A DNA stretch of 64,000 bases from Thermococcus sibiricus MM 739 (GTDB lineage Archaea > Methanobacteriota_B > Thermococci > Thermococcales > Thermococcaceae): assembly GCF_000022545.1 (NCBI RefSeq), contig NC_012883.1, positions 558,001 through 622,000 on the forward strand, given 5' to 3'. How positions within the stretch are numbered: position 1 is the first letter of the stretch; each line of letters starts with the position of its first letter. The translations under genes and the position numbers were made by a program. The notes under the pieces are model-generated. The model did not search any database and was not told the DNA's origin. It was given only the letters and a program-made list of their open reading frames with translations. Below are positions 30,736 to 40,083 of the stretch, one piece after another.

Positions 30736-33195
30736 TTAGACCTTTTTGTGTTCTGTTCTTGCTATAATTTCATCTTGTAGTCCTTTGGGGAGATTCACGA
30801 AGTAATCACTGTAACCTGCAACTCTAACCATCAAATCTTGAAATTCTTGGGGCCTTTTTTGAGCTTCCCTCAAAAGCTCAGCACTTATAACGTTAAACTG
30901 CACGTGATGCCCTCCAAGTCTGAAGAATGTCCTTATAAGCTGAGCTAACTTCTTGATGTTCTCCTCGTTGTCGAATAAGTCGGGGGTTAGCTTTTGGTTT
31001 AGGAGTGCTCCACCCGTTTTATCCCAATCACACTTCGCAACACTCCTGAAAACTGCGGCAATTCCTTTCCTATCCATCCCCTGCACTGGGGAAATACCCT
31101 CCGAAACTGGGAAGCCAGCATCTCTTCCATCGGGTGTTGCACCAGTGACCTTCCCAAAATAAACGTGAACTGTTGTTGGAAGGAAGTACGCCCTTTTTGA
31201 GGCCTTTCTTACTGGTGAAGGTGGATAGGCCTCAATTAGGTCAACAACAGTATCTACAACCTTTTTTGCTATTTCATCAACGTATTCATCATCGTTTCCA
31301 AACTTTGGAGTCTTTTCAGGATTGCGAAGAATCTCCCTCATCATCTCGTATCCTTTCCAATTATTCTTCAAGGCATTCAGGAGTTCTTCCATGACGAACG
31401 TTTTCTTGTCAAACACGTGGTATTTAATGGCTGCTAAGCTATCCGCTATTGTTCCCAACCCGACAACTTGAATGTACTGGGTGTTGTACCTTGTTCCTCC
31501 ACCGTTGTAGTCCTTTGCATTCTTTACACAGTCCTCTATCCATAGTGACATGAAGGGAACCGGCAAGTACTTTGCGTAAAGCGTTTCAATAATGTCATTA
31601 CCCTTCATTTTAATGTCCAAGAAGTGGTTGACCTGTTTAACAAATGCATTCCATAACTCTTCAAAACTCTTGAAATTCCGTGGATCACCAGTTTCAATTC
31701 CAATCTTCTTTCCAGTTCTTGGATCGATACCATTGTTGAGTGTTATCCCCAAAATCTTCGGCAAGTTGAAGTAGCCTGTTAGAATATAGGCTTCCTTTCC
31801 AAATGCTCCCGTTTCTACACAACCACTGACTCCAGAAGTTCTTGCATCCTCAAGAGTTTTTCCCTGTCTGAGCATTTTCACTATAACTCCATCAAAGTTA
31901 AAGAATGGCGGCTCGCCAAACCCCGGACCTACTACTTTTAAGGCTTCTATTAAAAACCTATCAGGGTTCTTATTGCTTATCAAAACAGCAGTGTTGGGTT
32001 GGAGGGTTCTCATCTCGCTGAGAACTTCCAATATAAGGTAAGAAAGTTCATTGACCCCATCAGAACCATCCTTTTTTAATCCACCAAGATTAAGCTTTGA
32101 AAAGTCATTGTATGTGAAACTCTCCTCGGCTGTTACTCCCACTTTTGGAACTGCTGGTTGATTGTTAAATTTAAGCCAGAAGCATTGTAAGAGTTCCTTC
32201 GCTTTCTCCCTAGTAAGTCTTCCCTCCTCAAGGTCTCTCTTATAGAAGGGGTATAAATGCTGGTCTATTCTCCCTGGATTGAAAGAGTCCCAGGGATTTG
32301 TCTCATAAGTTACTCCAACGTGAACGAACCAGTAATGTTGTAAAGCCTCCCAGAAGGTTCTTGGAGCGTGAGCTGGAACTCGTTTGCATATTTCTGCCAT
32401 TTGTTTAAGTTCCTTTTTTCTCTTGGGATCTTTTTCCTCTTCGGCCATTTTTTCAAGCTTCTCAGCGTAACGCTTAGCATAAATCAGGATGGCTTCTGCT
32501 ACAATATCCATTGCTTTTAGCTCTTCCATCTTTTCATAGTACTCCGGATTGCTTGGGTCGAGTTCTCCCATTTTCTTTTTGATCTCTTCTTTAATGTCAA
32601 GAACGCCCATTCTAAAAATTCTACCTCCTCCAGCTGTGTGTCCTGGAGATCTCTGCTCCATGAACTCTGTCCAAATTCCAGCTTCGTAAGCATCAATCCA
32701 CTCTTGCGGGAGGGTTTCGAAGATCATGTCCCTCATTGCTCTCCCTTTCCAGAAGGGAATTATCTCATTTTTGTAGAGTTCTCTAGTCTCTTCATCAACT
32801 TTGTAAGGCATGTTTTGTCTGGAGTTAAGAATTTCAAGGTCTTCCATACTATGGACACAAATCTCAGGGTAAGTGGGCACTTCTTTAACCCCAGTACCCC
32901 TGAGCCCCACGATTAATTGACCTTCTTCAATTGGCAGACTGCAGTGTTCGAGAAGATATTTGAAGGCAAGAGCTCTTTGAACGGGGATTGATTTTCCTTT
33001 TGGAATTTCACTCTTGTAGAATTCAGTTATTAACCTAGCCCTTTCAGATGAAACTTTAACTTCAGTTTCCACACTCTCTTTTCTGAGATTTGCAACTCTC
33101 TCATTTATTGGTTTTATAGAAGACTTACGTCTCTCCAACTCCTTTTCTATTTTTTTCTTAACCTCGGGGCAGGATTGGGAAATAGCTTCACTCAT
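30736..33195 (-). CDS. hypD: Glycyl radical trans-4-hydroxy-L-proline dehydratase (HypD)
   Basis: An 819-residue glycyl radical enzyme. The active-site loop is VSGCVETGAFGKEAY (Cys about 459, Glu about 461) and the radical Gly lies in RVAGYSDYFVNLP (about 794). Many stretches agree with gut-bacterial HypD: GHTAGGG, NPWDSFNPGRIDQHL, KFNNQPAVPKVG, GIETGDPRNF, the YNTQYIQ region and the tail DEIIARTE. HypD dehydrates trans-4-hydroxy-L-proline to pyrroline-5-carboxylate, and proC is present. The ATG at 33195 follows GGTGAC; ATG 33207 is the alternative. It is the first gene of the operon. Other glycyl radical dehydratases also carry GCVE, but the extended match favours HypD. Confidence 0.88.
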   Translation of the reverse strand: MSEAISQSCPEVKKKIEKELERRKSSIKPINERVANLRKESVETEVKVSSERARLITEFYKSEIPKGKSIPVQRALAFKYLLEHCSLPIEEGQLIVGLRGTGVKEVPTYPEICVHSMEDLEILNSRQNMPYKVDEETRELYKNEIIPFWKGRAMRDMIFETLPQEWIDAYEAGIWTEFMEQRSPGHTAGGGRIFRMGVLDIKEEIKKKMGELDPSNPEYYEKMEELKAMDIVAEAILIYAKRYAEKLEKMAEEEKDPKRKKELKQMAEICKRVPAHAPRTFWEALQHYWFVHVGVTYETNPWDSFNPGRIDQHLYPFYKRDLEEGRLTREKAKELLQCFWLKFNNQPAVPKVGVTAEESFTYNDFSKLNLGGLKKDGSDGVNELSYLILEVLSEMRTLQPNTAVLISNKNPDRFLIEALKVVGPGFGEPPFFNFDGVIVKMLRQGKTLEDARTSGVSGCVETGAFGKEAYILTGYFNLPKILGITLNNGIDPRTGKKIGIETGDPRNFKSFEELWNAFVKQVNHFLDIKMKGNDIIETLYAKYLPVPFMSLWIEDCVKNAKDYNGGGTRYNTQYIQVVGLGTIADSLAAIKYHVFDKKTFVMEELLNALKNNWKGYEMMREILRNPEKTPKFGNDDEYVDEIAKKVVDTVVDLIEAYPPSPVRKASKRAYFLPTTVHVYFGKVTGATPDGRDAGFPVSEGISPVQGMDRKGIAAVFRSVAKCDWDKTGGALLNQKLTPDLFDNEENIKKLAQLIRTFFRLGGHHVQFNVISAELLREAQKRPQEFQDLMVRVAGYSDYFVNLPKGLQDEIIARTEHKKV

Positions 33196-33207
33196 TATAG
33201 TCACCAT

Positions 33208-33379
33208 AAAAAGTGAGGGTTATATCTTTAAATATTATTCTATGTTATACTAGTTACTGCACTAGAGCACGGTAATAATCAGAAAAGTATAAATATGTGG
33301 AATGTTTACATTCCTATGTTATCTATTGCCCCATTGAGGGTTTGGTGTTTCGTTGGAGAACTTTGTCGGAGGTTTTAAT
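33208..33379. promoter_or_regulatory. Divergent promoter region of hypD and the NSS transporter
   Basis: The leftward promoter shows a TATA (complement of TCTTTAAATAT at about 33225-33235), putting the transcript start at or near the hypD ATG. The rightward TATA is GTATAAATA at about 33287-33295. Between them lies an imperfect dyad, TTACTGCACTAGAGCACGGTAA (two halves: TTACTGC / GCACGGTAA) around 33254-33275, a plausible operator controlling uptake and breakdown together. Confidence 0.5.
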
Positions 33380-34945
33380 ATGGAAAGGACTGAAACCGGT
33401 GAACACTGGGGAACTCGATTGGGATTTATTTTTGCCATTATAGGTGCAATGGTCGGCAGTGGTAACATCTGGCGTTTTCCAAGAATGATGGCAATGTACG
33501 GGGGAGGAGCGTTTTTGATTCCCTACAGTATTGCACTGTTCACTGTTGCAATACCCCTCTTGATTTCGGAGGGAATAATCGGTAGAGAAACCGGAAACAG
33601 CACAATACTTGGATTTGCTAAATACGCAGGAAAGAAATATGCATGGCTTGGCGCTTGGGTCGCTTGGGTTAACATAGGTATAATGTTTTACTATGCTGTG
33701 GTTAACGGATGGGCACTTGCCTACTTCGTCAAGGGACTCACTGGCCTTTATGCAAGCTACGCACCAGGGAAGGGTCTGGAAACCTGGAATGCATTCATTG
33801 GTGGATGGCAGCCATTATTCTTTACATTGCTTGTTTGGGTATTTACATGGTATGTCATGGCAGTTGGTGTCAAGAGAATTGAGAAGGTCGCAACTTTTAT
33901 GGTTCCATCGTTGATACTCTTCCTTGTAGTGGTTATCATAAGAGCGGTAACAATGCCAGGTGCTGATGTTGGACTTACTTACATGTTCAAATTTGATACA
34001 ACAAAGCTCTCTAACGCAGAAGCATGGCTTCAGGCATATAGTCAGGTATTATGGAGCACTGGAGCAGGATGGGGTATTTACTTAACTTATTCATCCTACC
34101 TAAAGAAAAAGGATGACATTAACCTTAACTCCCACATTACAGGATTTGGTGACACAAGTGCGGCACTTTTAGGTGGTTTGGCAGTCATTACCACAGTAGC
34201 GGTTACCGCACCCCTTATCGGTCTTGATCCATTCAAAGTGTATGCAGAGGGTAACGTAGGATTGACATTCATATGGTTGACTGAGCTCTTCCCCAAGGTA
34301 CCGGCTGGATTTGCAATAGGAACATTATTCTACTTGGCATTGTTCTTTGCAGCATTCACATCACAAATTGCAATTACTGACGTGTTTGTGAAGAACGTGG
34401 TAGACTTTGGAGTTCCAAGAAAGAAGGCTGCTACATACGTTGCTATTATTGGTTTGATTGCAGGTATTCCGGCTGCAATAAAGATTGGCTGGCTTGACAA
34501 CCAAGATTGGGTTTGGGGTGTAGCCCTATTGGTTAGTGCAGTTGTGATATCATTCGTCATGCTCAAGACTGGCTTAGAGAAGAACAGAGAGGTTGCTAAC
34601 AGAGGTTCAGATATCAAGATCGGCAAGTGGTGGGACATAATGATCGGTTATGTCGCTCCACTAAGCATCATAGTTGTCATGCTATGGTGGATCAAGCAAT
34701 CAATTGACTGGTACCCAGAAACATGGTGGAAACCCACTGAGACCTTCAGTACTGGAACCGTTATATTCCAGTGGATCAAGCAATCAATTGACTGGTACCC
34801 AGAAACATGGTGGAAACCCACTGAGACCTTCAGTACTGGAACCGTTATATTCCAGTGGATCATAGCTGCCATTGCTATCTGGATTATAGTGAATAAGATG
34901 CTTATGCCAAAGATTGAAGCAAAACTTGCCGAGGAGGGAGCGTAA
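33380..34945 (+). CDS. NSS-family sodium-dependent amino acid transporter
   Basis: A 521-residue multi-pass transporter of the neurotransmitter:sodium symporter family. The N-terminal TM1 signature is GAMVGSGNIWRFPRMM, and about 12 hydrophobic segments follow. ATG 33380 has GGAGGT upstream; the longer TTG frame at 33353 is rejected. Near the C-terminus, 28 residues are exactly duplicated (see 34688-34855), lengthening the loop before the last helix. The next gene encodes a MetS-like small subunit. Position beside hypD suggests import of proline, hydroxyproline or a related amino acid. Confidence 0.9.
   Translation: MERTETGEHWGTRLGFIFAIIGAMVGSGNIWRFPRMMAMYGGGAFLIPYSIALFTVAIPLLISEGIIGRETGNSTILGFAKYAGKKYAWLGAWVAWVNIGIMFYYAVVNGWALAYFVKGLTGLYASYAPGKGLETWNAFIGGWQPLFFTLLVWVFTWYVMAVGVKRIEKVATFMVPSLILFLVVVIIRAVTMPGADVGLTYMFKFDTTKLSNAEAWLQAYSQVLWSTGAGWGIYLTYSSYLKKKDDINLNSHITGFGDTSAALLGGLAVITTVAVTAPLIGLDPFKVYAEGNVGLTFIWLTELFPKVPAGFAIGTLFYLALFFAAFTSQIAITDVFVKNVVDFGVPRKKAATYVAIIGLIAGIPAAIKIGWLDNQDWVWGVALLVSAVVISFVMLKTGLEKNREVANRGSDIKIGKWWDIMIGYVAPLSIIVVMLWWIKQSIDWYPETWWKPTETFSTGTVIFQWIKQSIDWYPETWWKPTETFSTGTVIFQWIIAAIAIWIIVNKMLMPKIEAKLAEEGA
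34688..34855 (+). repeat. Exact 84-base in-frame tandem duplication inside the transporter gene
   Basis: Unit 1 (34688-34771) and unit 2 (34772-34855) are identical over 84 bases, encoding 28 residues beginning WIKQSIDWYPETWW and ending TGTVIFQ. The frame is kept. Identity including third codon positions indicates a recent slippage or unequal-crossover event, or an assembly artefact. Confidence 0.95.
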
Positions 34946-35062
34946 ATGGAGGGTTCAGTTATAGCCTCAATGATAGTAGTTCTTGGGTTTTACTGGGGAT
35001 TAACATTGTACTTTGTTAAACTGGCCTTGGAAAAGGAAAAAGAAAAGGCGCAAGCTTCCTGA
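34946..35062 (+). CDS. MetS-like small membrane subunit of the NSS transporter
   Basis: A 38-residue ORF starting directly after the transporter stop (TAAATG). It consists of one membrane helix (VIASMIVVLGFYWGLTLYFV) and a charged tail (LEKEKEKAQAS). Size, helix and position match the MetS-type small subunits (methionine/alanine importer small subunit family) that accompany bacterial NSS transporters. GAGGGAG precedes the start. It is too short for common ORF cut-offs. Confidence 0.8.
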   Translation: MEGSVIASMIVVLGFYWGLTLYFVKLALEKEKEKAQAS

Positions 35063-35075
35063 TTTCTTTTTCTTT

Positions 35076-36071
35076 TTACCTTAGCAAAAAGCCCTTCCAA
35101 AGAGGATCGTTTTTTGTGATTATGTCTTGAGAAATCTTTGTTATGTATGCACTTCCTGTTATCTCTGGCACTATTGCTGTGTAATCGCCGATTTTTGTTG
35201 TTCCAACGATTCTTATTTTAAACTGAGTCCCAAGTATACTCTCATGAACGAAGGTGTCCCCTTCTTTTAGAATTCCTTTTGAATATAGAGTAGCAACTCT
35301 AGAAGCACTCCCAGTTCCGCAGGGACTTCTATCTACACTCCCTTCTCCCCATATGACAACATTTTTGCCATCCGAATCCTCCCTTTCAGGCTCGTCAGTA
35401 AGCATTGCCAAGTTTATTCTGTTTTGAACACCTTTCCTTGGGTGTTGTACTTTTATCTGCTCATTAGCGACTTTAATGAGTTTTAACGCAGCTGGAATAA
35501 GCTCCTTTATGTATTCTTTTCTGACTCTGAGTCCCATCTGCCGAGCATCCGCTATTACGTAAAAGTTCCCTCCAAAAGCGACGTCTATCGTTATATTTTC
35601 GATATTAGGATAGTTAATTTCAAACTCTCCTACATGGAAGCTGGGTACATCTACAACTGTGACCTCTTTAACAACCCCGTCTTCTACTTTTGCCTTTGCC
35701 TCTACCGGACCAGCAGGGGTTTCGAGTTTTACTATAGTATAAGGCTCTTTAGCTTCCACAATTCCCAGCTCAATTAAGGCCGTGGCAACTCCCATGGTGG
35801 CATGACCGCACATATCCAGATACCCGGCGGTGTCCATATAGATAACTCCAAAGTCAGCCGTATCTGAAGGCACCAGAACAGCTCCAAACTGGTCTCCATG
35901 ACCTCTAGGTTCCCATAAAAGGGCAGTTCTTATCCAATCATAGTGCTTTTTGAAATATTCTCTTTTTTCTATAATGTCATTCCCCTCTACTGGTAGACCA
36001 GAAAGTAGTATTCTAGTGGGTTCTCCTTCGGTGTGGGTGTCTACAACATAAAAAGTGTTTTTCACAAACAT
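35076..36071 (-). CDS. Proline racemase / 4-hydroxyproline 2-epimerase
   Basis: A 331-residue proline racemase-superfamily enzyme with both catalytic cysteines: Cys88 (DMCGHAT) and Cys251 (DRSPCGTG). The Cys/Cys pair supports reversible C2 inversion of proline and/or trans-4-hydroxy-L-proline to the cis-D form. GGGTGA precedes the ATG. It is the second gene of a leftward pair behind the pyrroline-2-carboxylate reductase. Which substrate is preferred cannot be read from sequence alone. Confidence 0.88.
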   Translation of the reverse strand: MFVKNTFYVVDTHTEGEPTRILLSGLPVEGNDIIEKREYFKKHYDWIRTALLWEPRGHGDQFGAVLVPSDTADFGVIYMDTAGYLDMCGHATMGVATALIELGIVEAKEPYTIVKLETPAGPVEAKAKVEDGVVKEVTVVDVPSFHVGEFEINYPNIENITIDVAFGGNFYVIADARQMGLRVRKEYIKELIPAALKLIKVANEQIKVQHPRKGVQNRINLAMLTDEPEREDSDGKNVVIWGEGSVDRSPCGTGSASRVATLYSKGILKEGDTFVHESILGTQFKIRIVGTTKIGDYTAIVPEITGSAYITKISQDIITKNDPLWKGFLLR

Positions 36072-36116
36072 AAGTGTTCACCCATGAATATGAAAAAACA
36101 AATAAGTATATAATAG

Positions 36117-37097
36117 TTATTGAAGTTCCACTTTTGTTCCTATTCCCAGTTCCAAGGCCGTTTCATAGGCCAATTTAGCCGTAATTGCATCTTCTATTGC
36201 AAGTCCAACACTCTTAAAGAGTGTTATCTCATTATCATTTTCTCTTCCTCTCTTGATTCCAGCCACAATTTCGCTCAACTCTGCATAAATGTGAGTTTCG
36301 TCAATTACACCTTCTTTTATGGGGATCAGTATATCACCTGATTCATTTAGGACTCCTTCCTTTGAGTCAACGACCAGTTTGGACTTTCTTACTGTTTCGG
36401 AATCGAGTTCTCTGGCATCTTTTCCCATCCACCCTATAGAATTTATGTGCGTGCCTTCTTTGATCCATTCTCCCTTAATCACGGGTTCTTTTGCAGTAGT
36501 TGCCACAACTAGAACATCAGCATTCTCAGCAATCTCTTGGGCCGTGAGTGAAATATTTATTTCTATTCCAATCTTCTTAGCCATCTCCTCTGCAAAGACC
36601 TTCGCTCTTTCTTTATTCACGTCATACACTAAGGCCTTTTCGATATCTCTAACTTCAGAAATGGCCCATAACTGGGTTCTGGCTTGCACTCCAGCTCCTA
36701 TTATTCCAACAATTTTTGCATCTTTTCTCGCAAGGTATTTTGTGGCGACTCCACTAGCAGCTCCAGTTCTCATTGCGGTTATATATGTCCCCTCCATAAG
36801 TGCTAAAGGTTTTCCAGTTTCGGGATCATTTATTAAGATAGTTGCCAATACACTGGGAAGGTCTTTTTTTGGATTTTGGGCATATAGAGAGACTACCTTA
36901 ATTGCTAAGGCCTCGCTCTCTTTTAGGTAGCTTGGCATGTACAATAAAAAGCCATTGTGTTTTTCGATTTCTATTATTGTTCTTAAGGGAACCTCTGCTT
37001 TTTTATGATAAAACTCAAGAAAGGCTTTTTCTACTGCATCTATAGTTTCTCTCATGGACAAAACTTTCTTCAGGTCATTTCTGGTAAGGAGTAACAT
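36117..37097 (-). CDS. Pyrroline-2-carboxylate reductase (ornithine cyclodeaminase/mu-crystallin family)
   Basis: A 326-residue NAD(P)-binding protein of the OCD/mu-crystallin family. The Rossmann motif is GIIGAGVQARTQLWAI, preceded by MEGTYITAMRTGAASGVATK. Within this island the fitting role is reduction of pyrroline-2-carboxylate, made by the trans-3-hydroxyproline dehydratase, to L-proline; ornithine cyclodeaminase or alanine dehydrogenase activity are the alternatives. The ATG at 37097 has GGTGAT upstream. It precedes the racemase gene on the same strand. Confidence 0.82.
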   Translation of the reverse strand: MLLLTRNDLKKVLSMRETIDAVEKAFLEFYHKKAEVPLRTIIEIEKHNGFLLYMPSYLKESEALAIKVVSLYAQNPKKDLPSVLATILINDPETGKPLALMEGTYITAMRTGAASGVATKYLARKDAKIVGIIGAGVQARTQLWAISEVRDIEKALVYDVNKERAKVFAEEMAKKIGIEINISLTAQEIAENADVLVVATTAKEPVIKGEWIKEGTHINSIGWMGKDARELDSETVRKSKLVVDSKEGVLNESGDILIPIKEGVIDETHIYAELSEIVAGIKRGRENDNEITLFKSVGLAIEDAITAKLAYETALELGIGTKVELQ

Positions 37098-37284
37098 AGT
37101 AATCACCGTTTTTCTATTTTTGTGTTTTTGGTATAAATACTCTTTGCAAATTTCCTTAAATTTCTATAGGCTACCAAAATTTCTGAAACTTCAATAAAAG
37201 GTTTAAAACTTTCTTATTTAAACAAAAGATTTAAATATTTTACATACATAAAGGAACTGAGAAAATGTATACTTGGGTGATAAA

Positions 37285-38769
37285 ATGCGGCCATTAGATC
37301 TTTATGAGAAAGACCCTTCTAAGAAAGTTACAATCTATTTTGAAGGCAAACCACTGGAAGCATACGAAGGGGAAAAACTGCCGGTTGCACTGCTTGCCAA
37401 TGGGGTTTTCTGGATAACCACAAGCTTGCAGGGTAGAAAAAGAGGCGCCTTTACTTTTGGTCCATTACCTGTTGTGGTAAATGGAGTTAAGAATATAGAT
37501 GGAAGAAAAACCCTTGTAAAAGATGGGATGAGAATAGAGCGACAGAACTATGGTGAATTTCAAGAAGCAGTGGAAATAGATGGAAGTAAGGAGGTTCTCA
37601 GGGAAGTCGTTGATGTGGCCATAATCGGTGGTGGCATAGCGGGCATCGGGGCGGCTCTTGAGCTCCAGGAGCACTTAACCGTTGCTTTAATCGAGGAGAA
37701 GGGATGGCTCGGAGGTCTGGTGTTCGTCGAAGGAACTCCTCAGGAAGGGTTTGAAGGAGAGCCCAAGAAGGTCATCAAGGAGCTGACCTCGAAGTTCAAC
37801 GAGAACGTGAAGGTGTTTAAAGGGACTATGAACCTTGGTGTTTTTGATGAAGGAGAGTACTTCTTAGTTCCAGCTGTTAAAAAAGACCAGCTGATAGAGA
37901 TAATGGCTAAAAGGGTAATACTCGCAACTGGAGCGGTAGAAAACATCCTCCTCTTCGAGAACAACGAATTTCCGGGTGTCTTTAGATTAGACTTTGCTCT
38001 CGAAGTAATGAATAAATGGGGAGTTGCTCCGGGTAAGAAGGTCGCAGTGGTTGGAAGGAAGCCTGAGAGGATAATTCCAGAGCTCGAAAAATGGGGCATC
38101 GAGTACATAGTGGTGCCAAACCCGAAGCGTGTTGAGGGTGAAGAAAAAGTTGAGAGACTAATAGACATGAACGGAAACGTCTACGAGGTCGATGCGGTCA
38201 TAGTGAGCGATTACAGCCTGCCTGATATAAACCCGATCACACAGGCCGGAGGAAAGCTCAAGTTCAAACATGGCTATTACGTCCCGGTTCTCGACGAGCA
38301 AAACCGCATTAGGGATGGGATCTACGTGGCCGGAAGCTCGACTGGGATAAAATCTCACTACGCAAACTATCTCGAGGGCAAGCTCGTGGCGACTTACATC
38401 CTCAGGGAATTTGGCTATGAAGCCACTCCAGCCATTTACAAAGAAAAGCTTGGGGAATTTGAGCCCGAGGCAATGCCTATACAGAGGATAGAGTTCAAAG
38501 ACATGAATTTAGAAGACGTGCAGATATGCGGTTGTGATGTTAACTTAAGGAAGGTGGACGATGTAGTAAAGAAGGGCATCACTGATTTGCAGATCGTGAA
38601 GCGTCTTACTCATTTGGCAATGGGGTTCTGTCAAGGAAGATTTTGCCTTTTCAATGGAGCACTGCTTGTTAGTCAAAGAACTGGAATAGACATGGGAAAA
38701 ATAGATCTTCCAGTTGCAAGGCCACCTCTTAAGAATGTGAGAGTGAAGGCTCTTTCAAAGGGAGAGTGA
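37285..38769 (+). CDS. Alpha subunit of a heterooctamer-type FAD proline dehydrogenase
   Basis: A 494-residue protein built as a degenerate N-terminal ferredoxin-like domain (1-95), an FAD/pyridine-nucleotide disulfide-oxidoreductase domain (IIGGGIAGIGAALE at about 112-125) and a C-terminal BFD-like [2Fe-2S] domain (CGC and CQGRFC). The alpha subunit at 40084 has four ferredoxin cysteines where this protein has none, and its second Rossmann motif GAGNVG is here replaced by VGRKPE. This fits the (alpha-beta)4 L-proline dehydrogenase known from Pyrococcus, whose alpha subunit binds ATP rather than NAD. ATG 37285 follows GGTGAT. The middle of the gene is GC-richer than its ends. Confidence 0.82.
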   Translation: MRPLDLYEKDPSKKVTIYFEGKPLEAYEGEKLPVALLANGVFWITTSLQGRKRGAFTFGPLPVVVNGVKNIDGRKTLVKDGMRIERQNYGEFQEAVEIDGSKEVLREVVDVAIIGGGIAGIGAALELQEHLTVALIEEKGWLGGLVFVEGTPQEGFEGEPKKVIKELTSKFNENVKVFKGTMNLGVFDEGEYFLVPAVKKDQLIEIMAKRVILATGAVENILLFENNEFPGVFRLDFALEVMNKWGVAPGKKVAVVGRKPERIIPELEKWGIEYIVVPNPKRVEGEEKVERLIDMNGNVYEVDAVIVSDYSLPDINPITQAGGKLKFKHGYYVPVLDEQNRIRDGIYVAGSSTGIKSHYANYLEGKLVATYILREFGYEATPAIYKEKLGEFEPEAMPIQRIEFKDMNLEDVQICGCDVNLRKVDDVVKKGITDLQIVKRLTHLAMGFCQGRFCLFNGALLVSQRTGIDMGKIDLPVARPPLKNVRVKALSKGE

Positions 38770-38773
38770 TACC

Positions 38774-39913
38774 ATGAAAAGCGATATCGTTATTATTGGC
38801 GGAGGGATAGTTGGTATCTCCTTGGCTCATGAACTTGCCAAGAGAGGCGAAGATGTAACGGTTCTTGAAAAGAGGTTCATTGGCTCGGGTTCGACGTTTA
38901 GATGCGGTACTGGTATAAGACAGCAGTTTAATGATGAAGCCAATGTTCAAGTCATGAAACGTTCCGTAGAACTCTGGAAGAAATATAGTGAAGAATATGG
39001 CTTTCCATTTGAACAGACTGGTTATTTATTTTTGCTTTATAGCGAGGAAGAAGTCAAACAATTTAGAGAGAATATCTCCATCCAAAACAGATTTGGTGTT
39101 CCTACAAGGCTTATAACACCAGAAGAAGCAAAAGAAATAGTGCCTCTCCTAGATACAAGTGAGATTATAGCGGCTTCATGGAATCCTACTGATGGAAAGG
39201 CAGATCCCTTCCATGCTACAACGGCATTTGCTCTTCATGCTCAAGAGATGAGTGCCAAGATATTAGAATATACTGAGGCCAAGGATATAATTATTGTAGA
39301 TAATGAGATTAAAGCGATAAAAACAAACAACGGTATTATTAAGACAGGTATAGTTATCAATGCCACAAATGCTTGGTCAAAGCTCATTAATGCAATGGTA
39401 AAGCTTCCAATAAGAATTCCAATTGAGCCTTATAGGCATCAGGCAATAATTACCCAGCCTATAAAGAAGAATGCAATAAATCCAATGGTAATTTCTTTCA
39501 AATACAAAGATTCCTACCTAACTCAAACTGATCATGGAGGGGTAATCGGGGGGATAGGATATGAAGTTGGACCAACATACGATTTGACCCCCGCATATGG
39601 ATTTCTCCGTGAGGTCACAACATATCTTTCCAAGATAATTCCTGCGTTGAGAGAATTGCTAATATTGAGAACTTGGGCCGGGTATTATGCAAAGACTCCC
39701 GATAGTAATCCTGCAATAGGCAAGATAGAGGAGATAAGCGATTATTACATTGCAGCTGGCTTTAGTGGGCACGGCTTCATGATGGGACCAGCAGTGGGTG
39801 AGATGATGGCGGATTTAATCACTAAAGGCAAGACTAGTTTGCCTGTAGAGTGGTATGATCCATACCGTTTTGAAAGAGGAGACTTAAGACAAAAAGCTTT
39901 ACAAATGGGTTGA
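38774..39913 (+). CDS. Beta (catalytic FAD) subunit of proline dehydrogenase, first complex
   Basis: A 379-residue FAD oxidoreductase of the DAO/sarcosine-oxidase beta family. The FAD motif is IVIIGGGIVGISLAHELAKR, followed by GSGSTFRCGTGIRQQF, and the C-terminus has GFSGHGFMMGPAVGE with residues lining the flavin and substrate. It begins 4 bases after the alpha-subunit stop, so the two are one operon. It would oxidise L-proline (or a hydroxyproline isomer) to the imine. A second homolog lies at 42288. Confidence 0.87.
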   Translation: MKSDIVIIGGGIVGISLAHELAKRGEDVTVLEKRFIGSGSTFRCGTGIRQQFNDEANVQVMKRSVELWKKYSEEYGFPFEQTGYLFLLYSEEEVKQFRENISIQNRFGVPTRLITPEEAKEIVPLLDTSEIIAASWNPTDGKADPFHATTAFALHAQEMSAKILEYTEAKDIIIVDNEIKAIKTNNGIIKTGIVINATNAWSKLINAMVKLPIRIPIEPYRHQAIITQPIKKNAINPMVISFKYKDSYLTQTDHGGVIGGIGYEVGPTYDLTPAYGFLREVTTYLSKIIPALRELLILRTWAGYYAKTPDSNPAIGKIEEISDYYIAAGFSGHGFMMGPAVGEMMADLITKGKTSLPVEWYDPYRFERGDLRQKALQMG

Positions 39914-40083
39914 TTTTTGTAAACTTTATTTTTATTCCTTTTTGTTATAAGATTGAAGAATTTTAGGAAGCTCAAGAACTTTTTAGGCTTTTTCATGAAG
40001 TCAATTTCAACCAAAAGTGAATAACCTTTTTATAAAAAAATCTTTAAAGTGGAGGGCTCTTTATTTTACATTGGTGAAATTTC

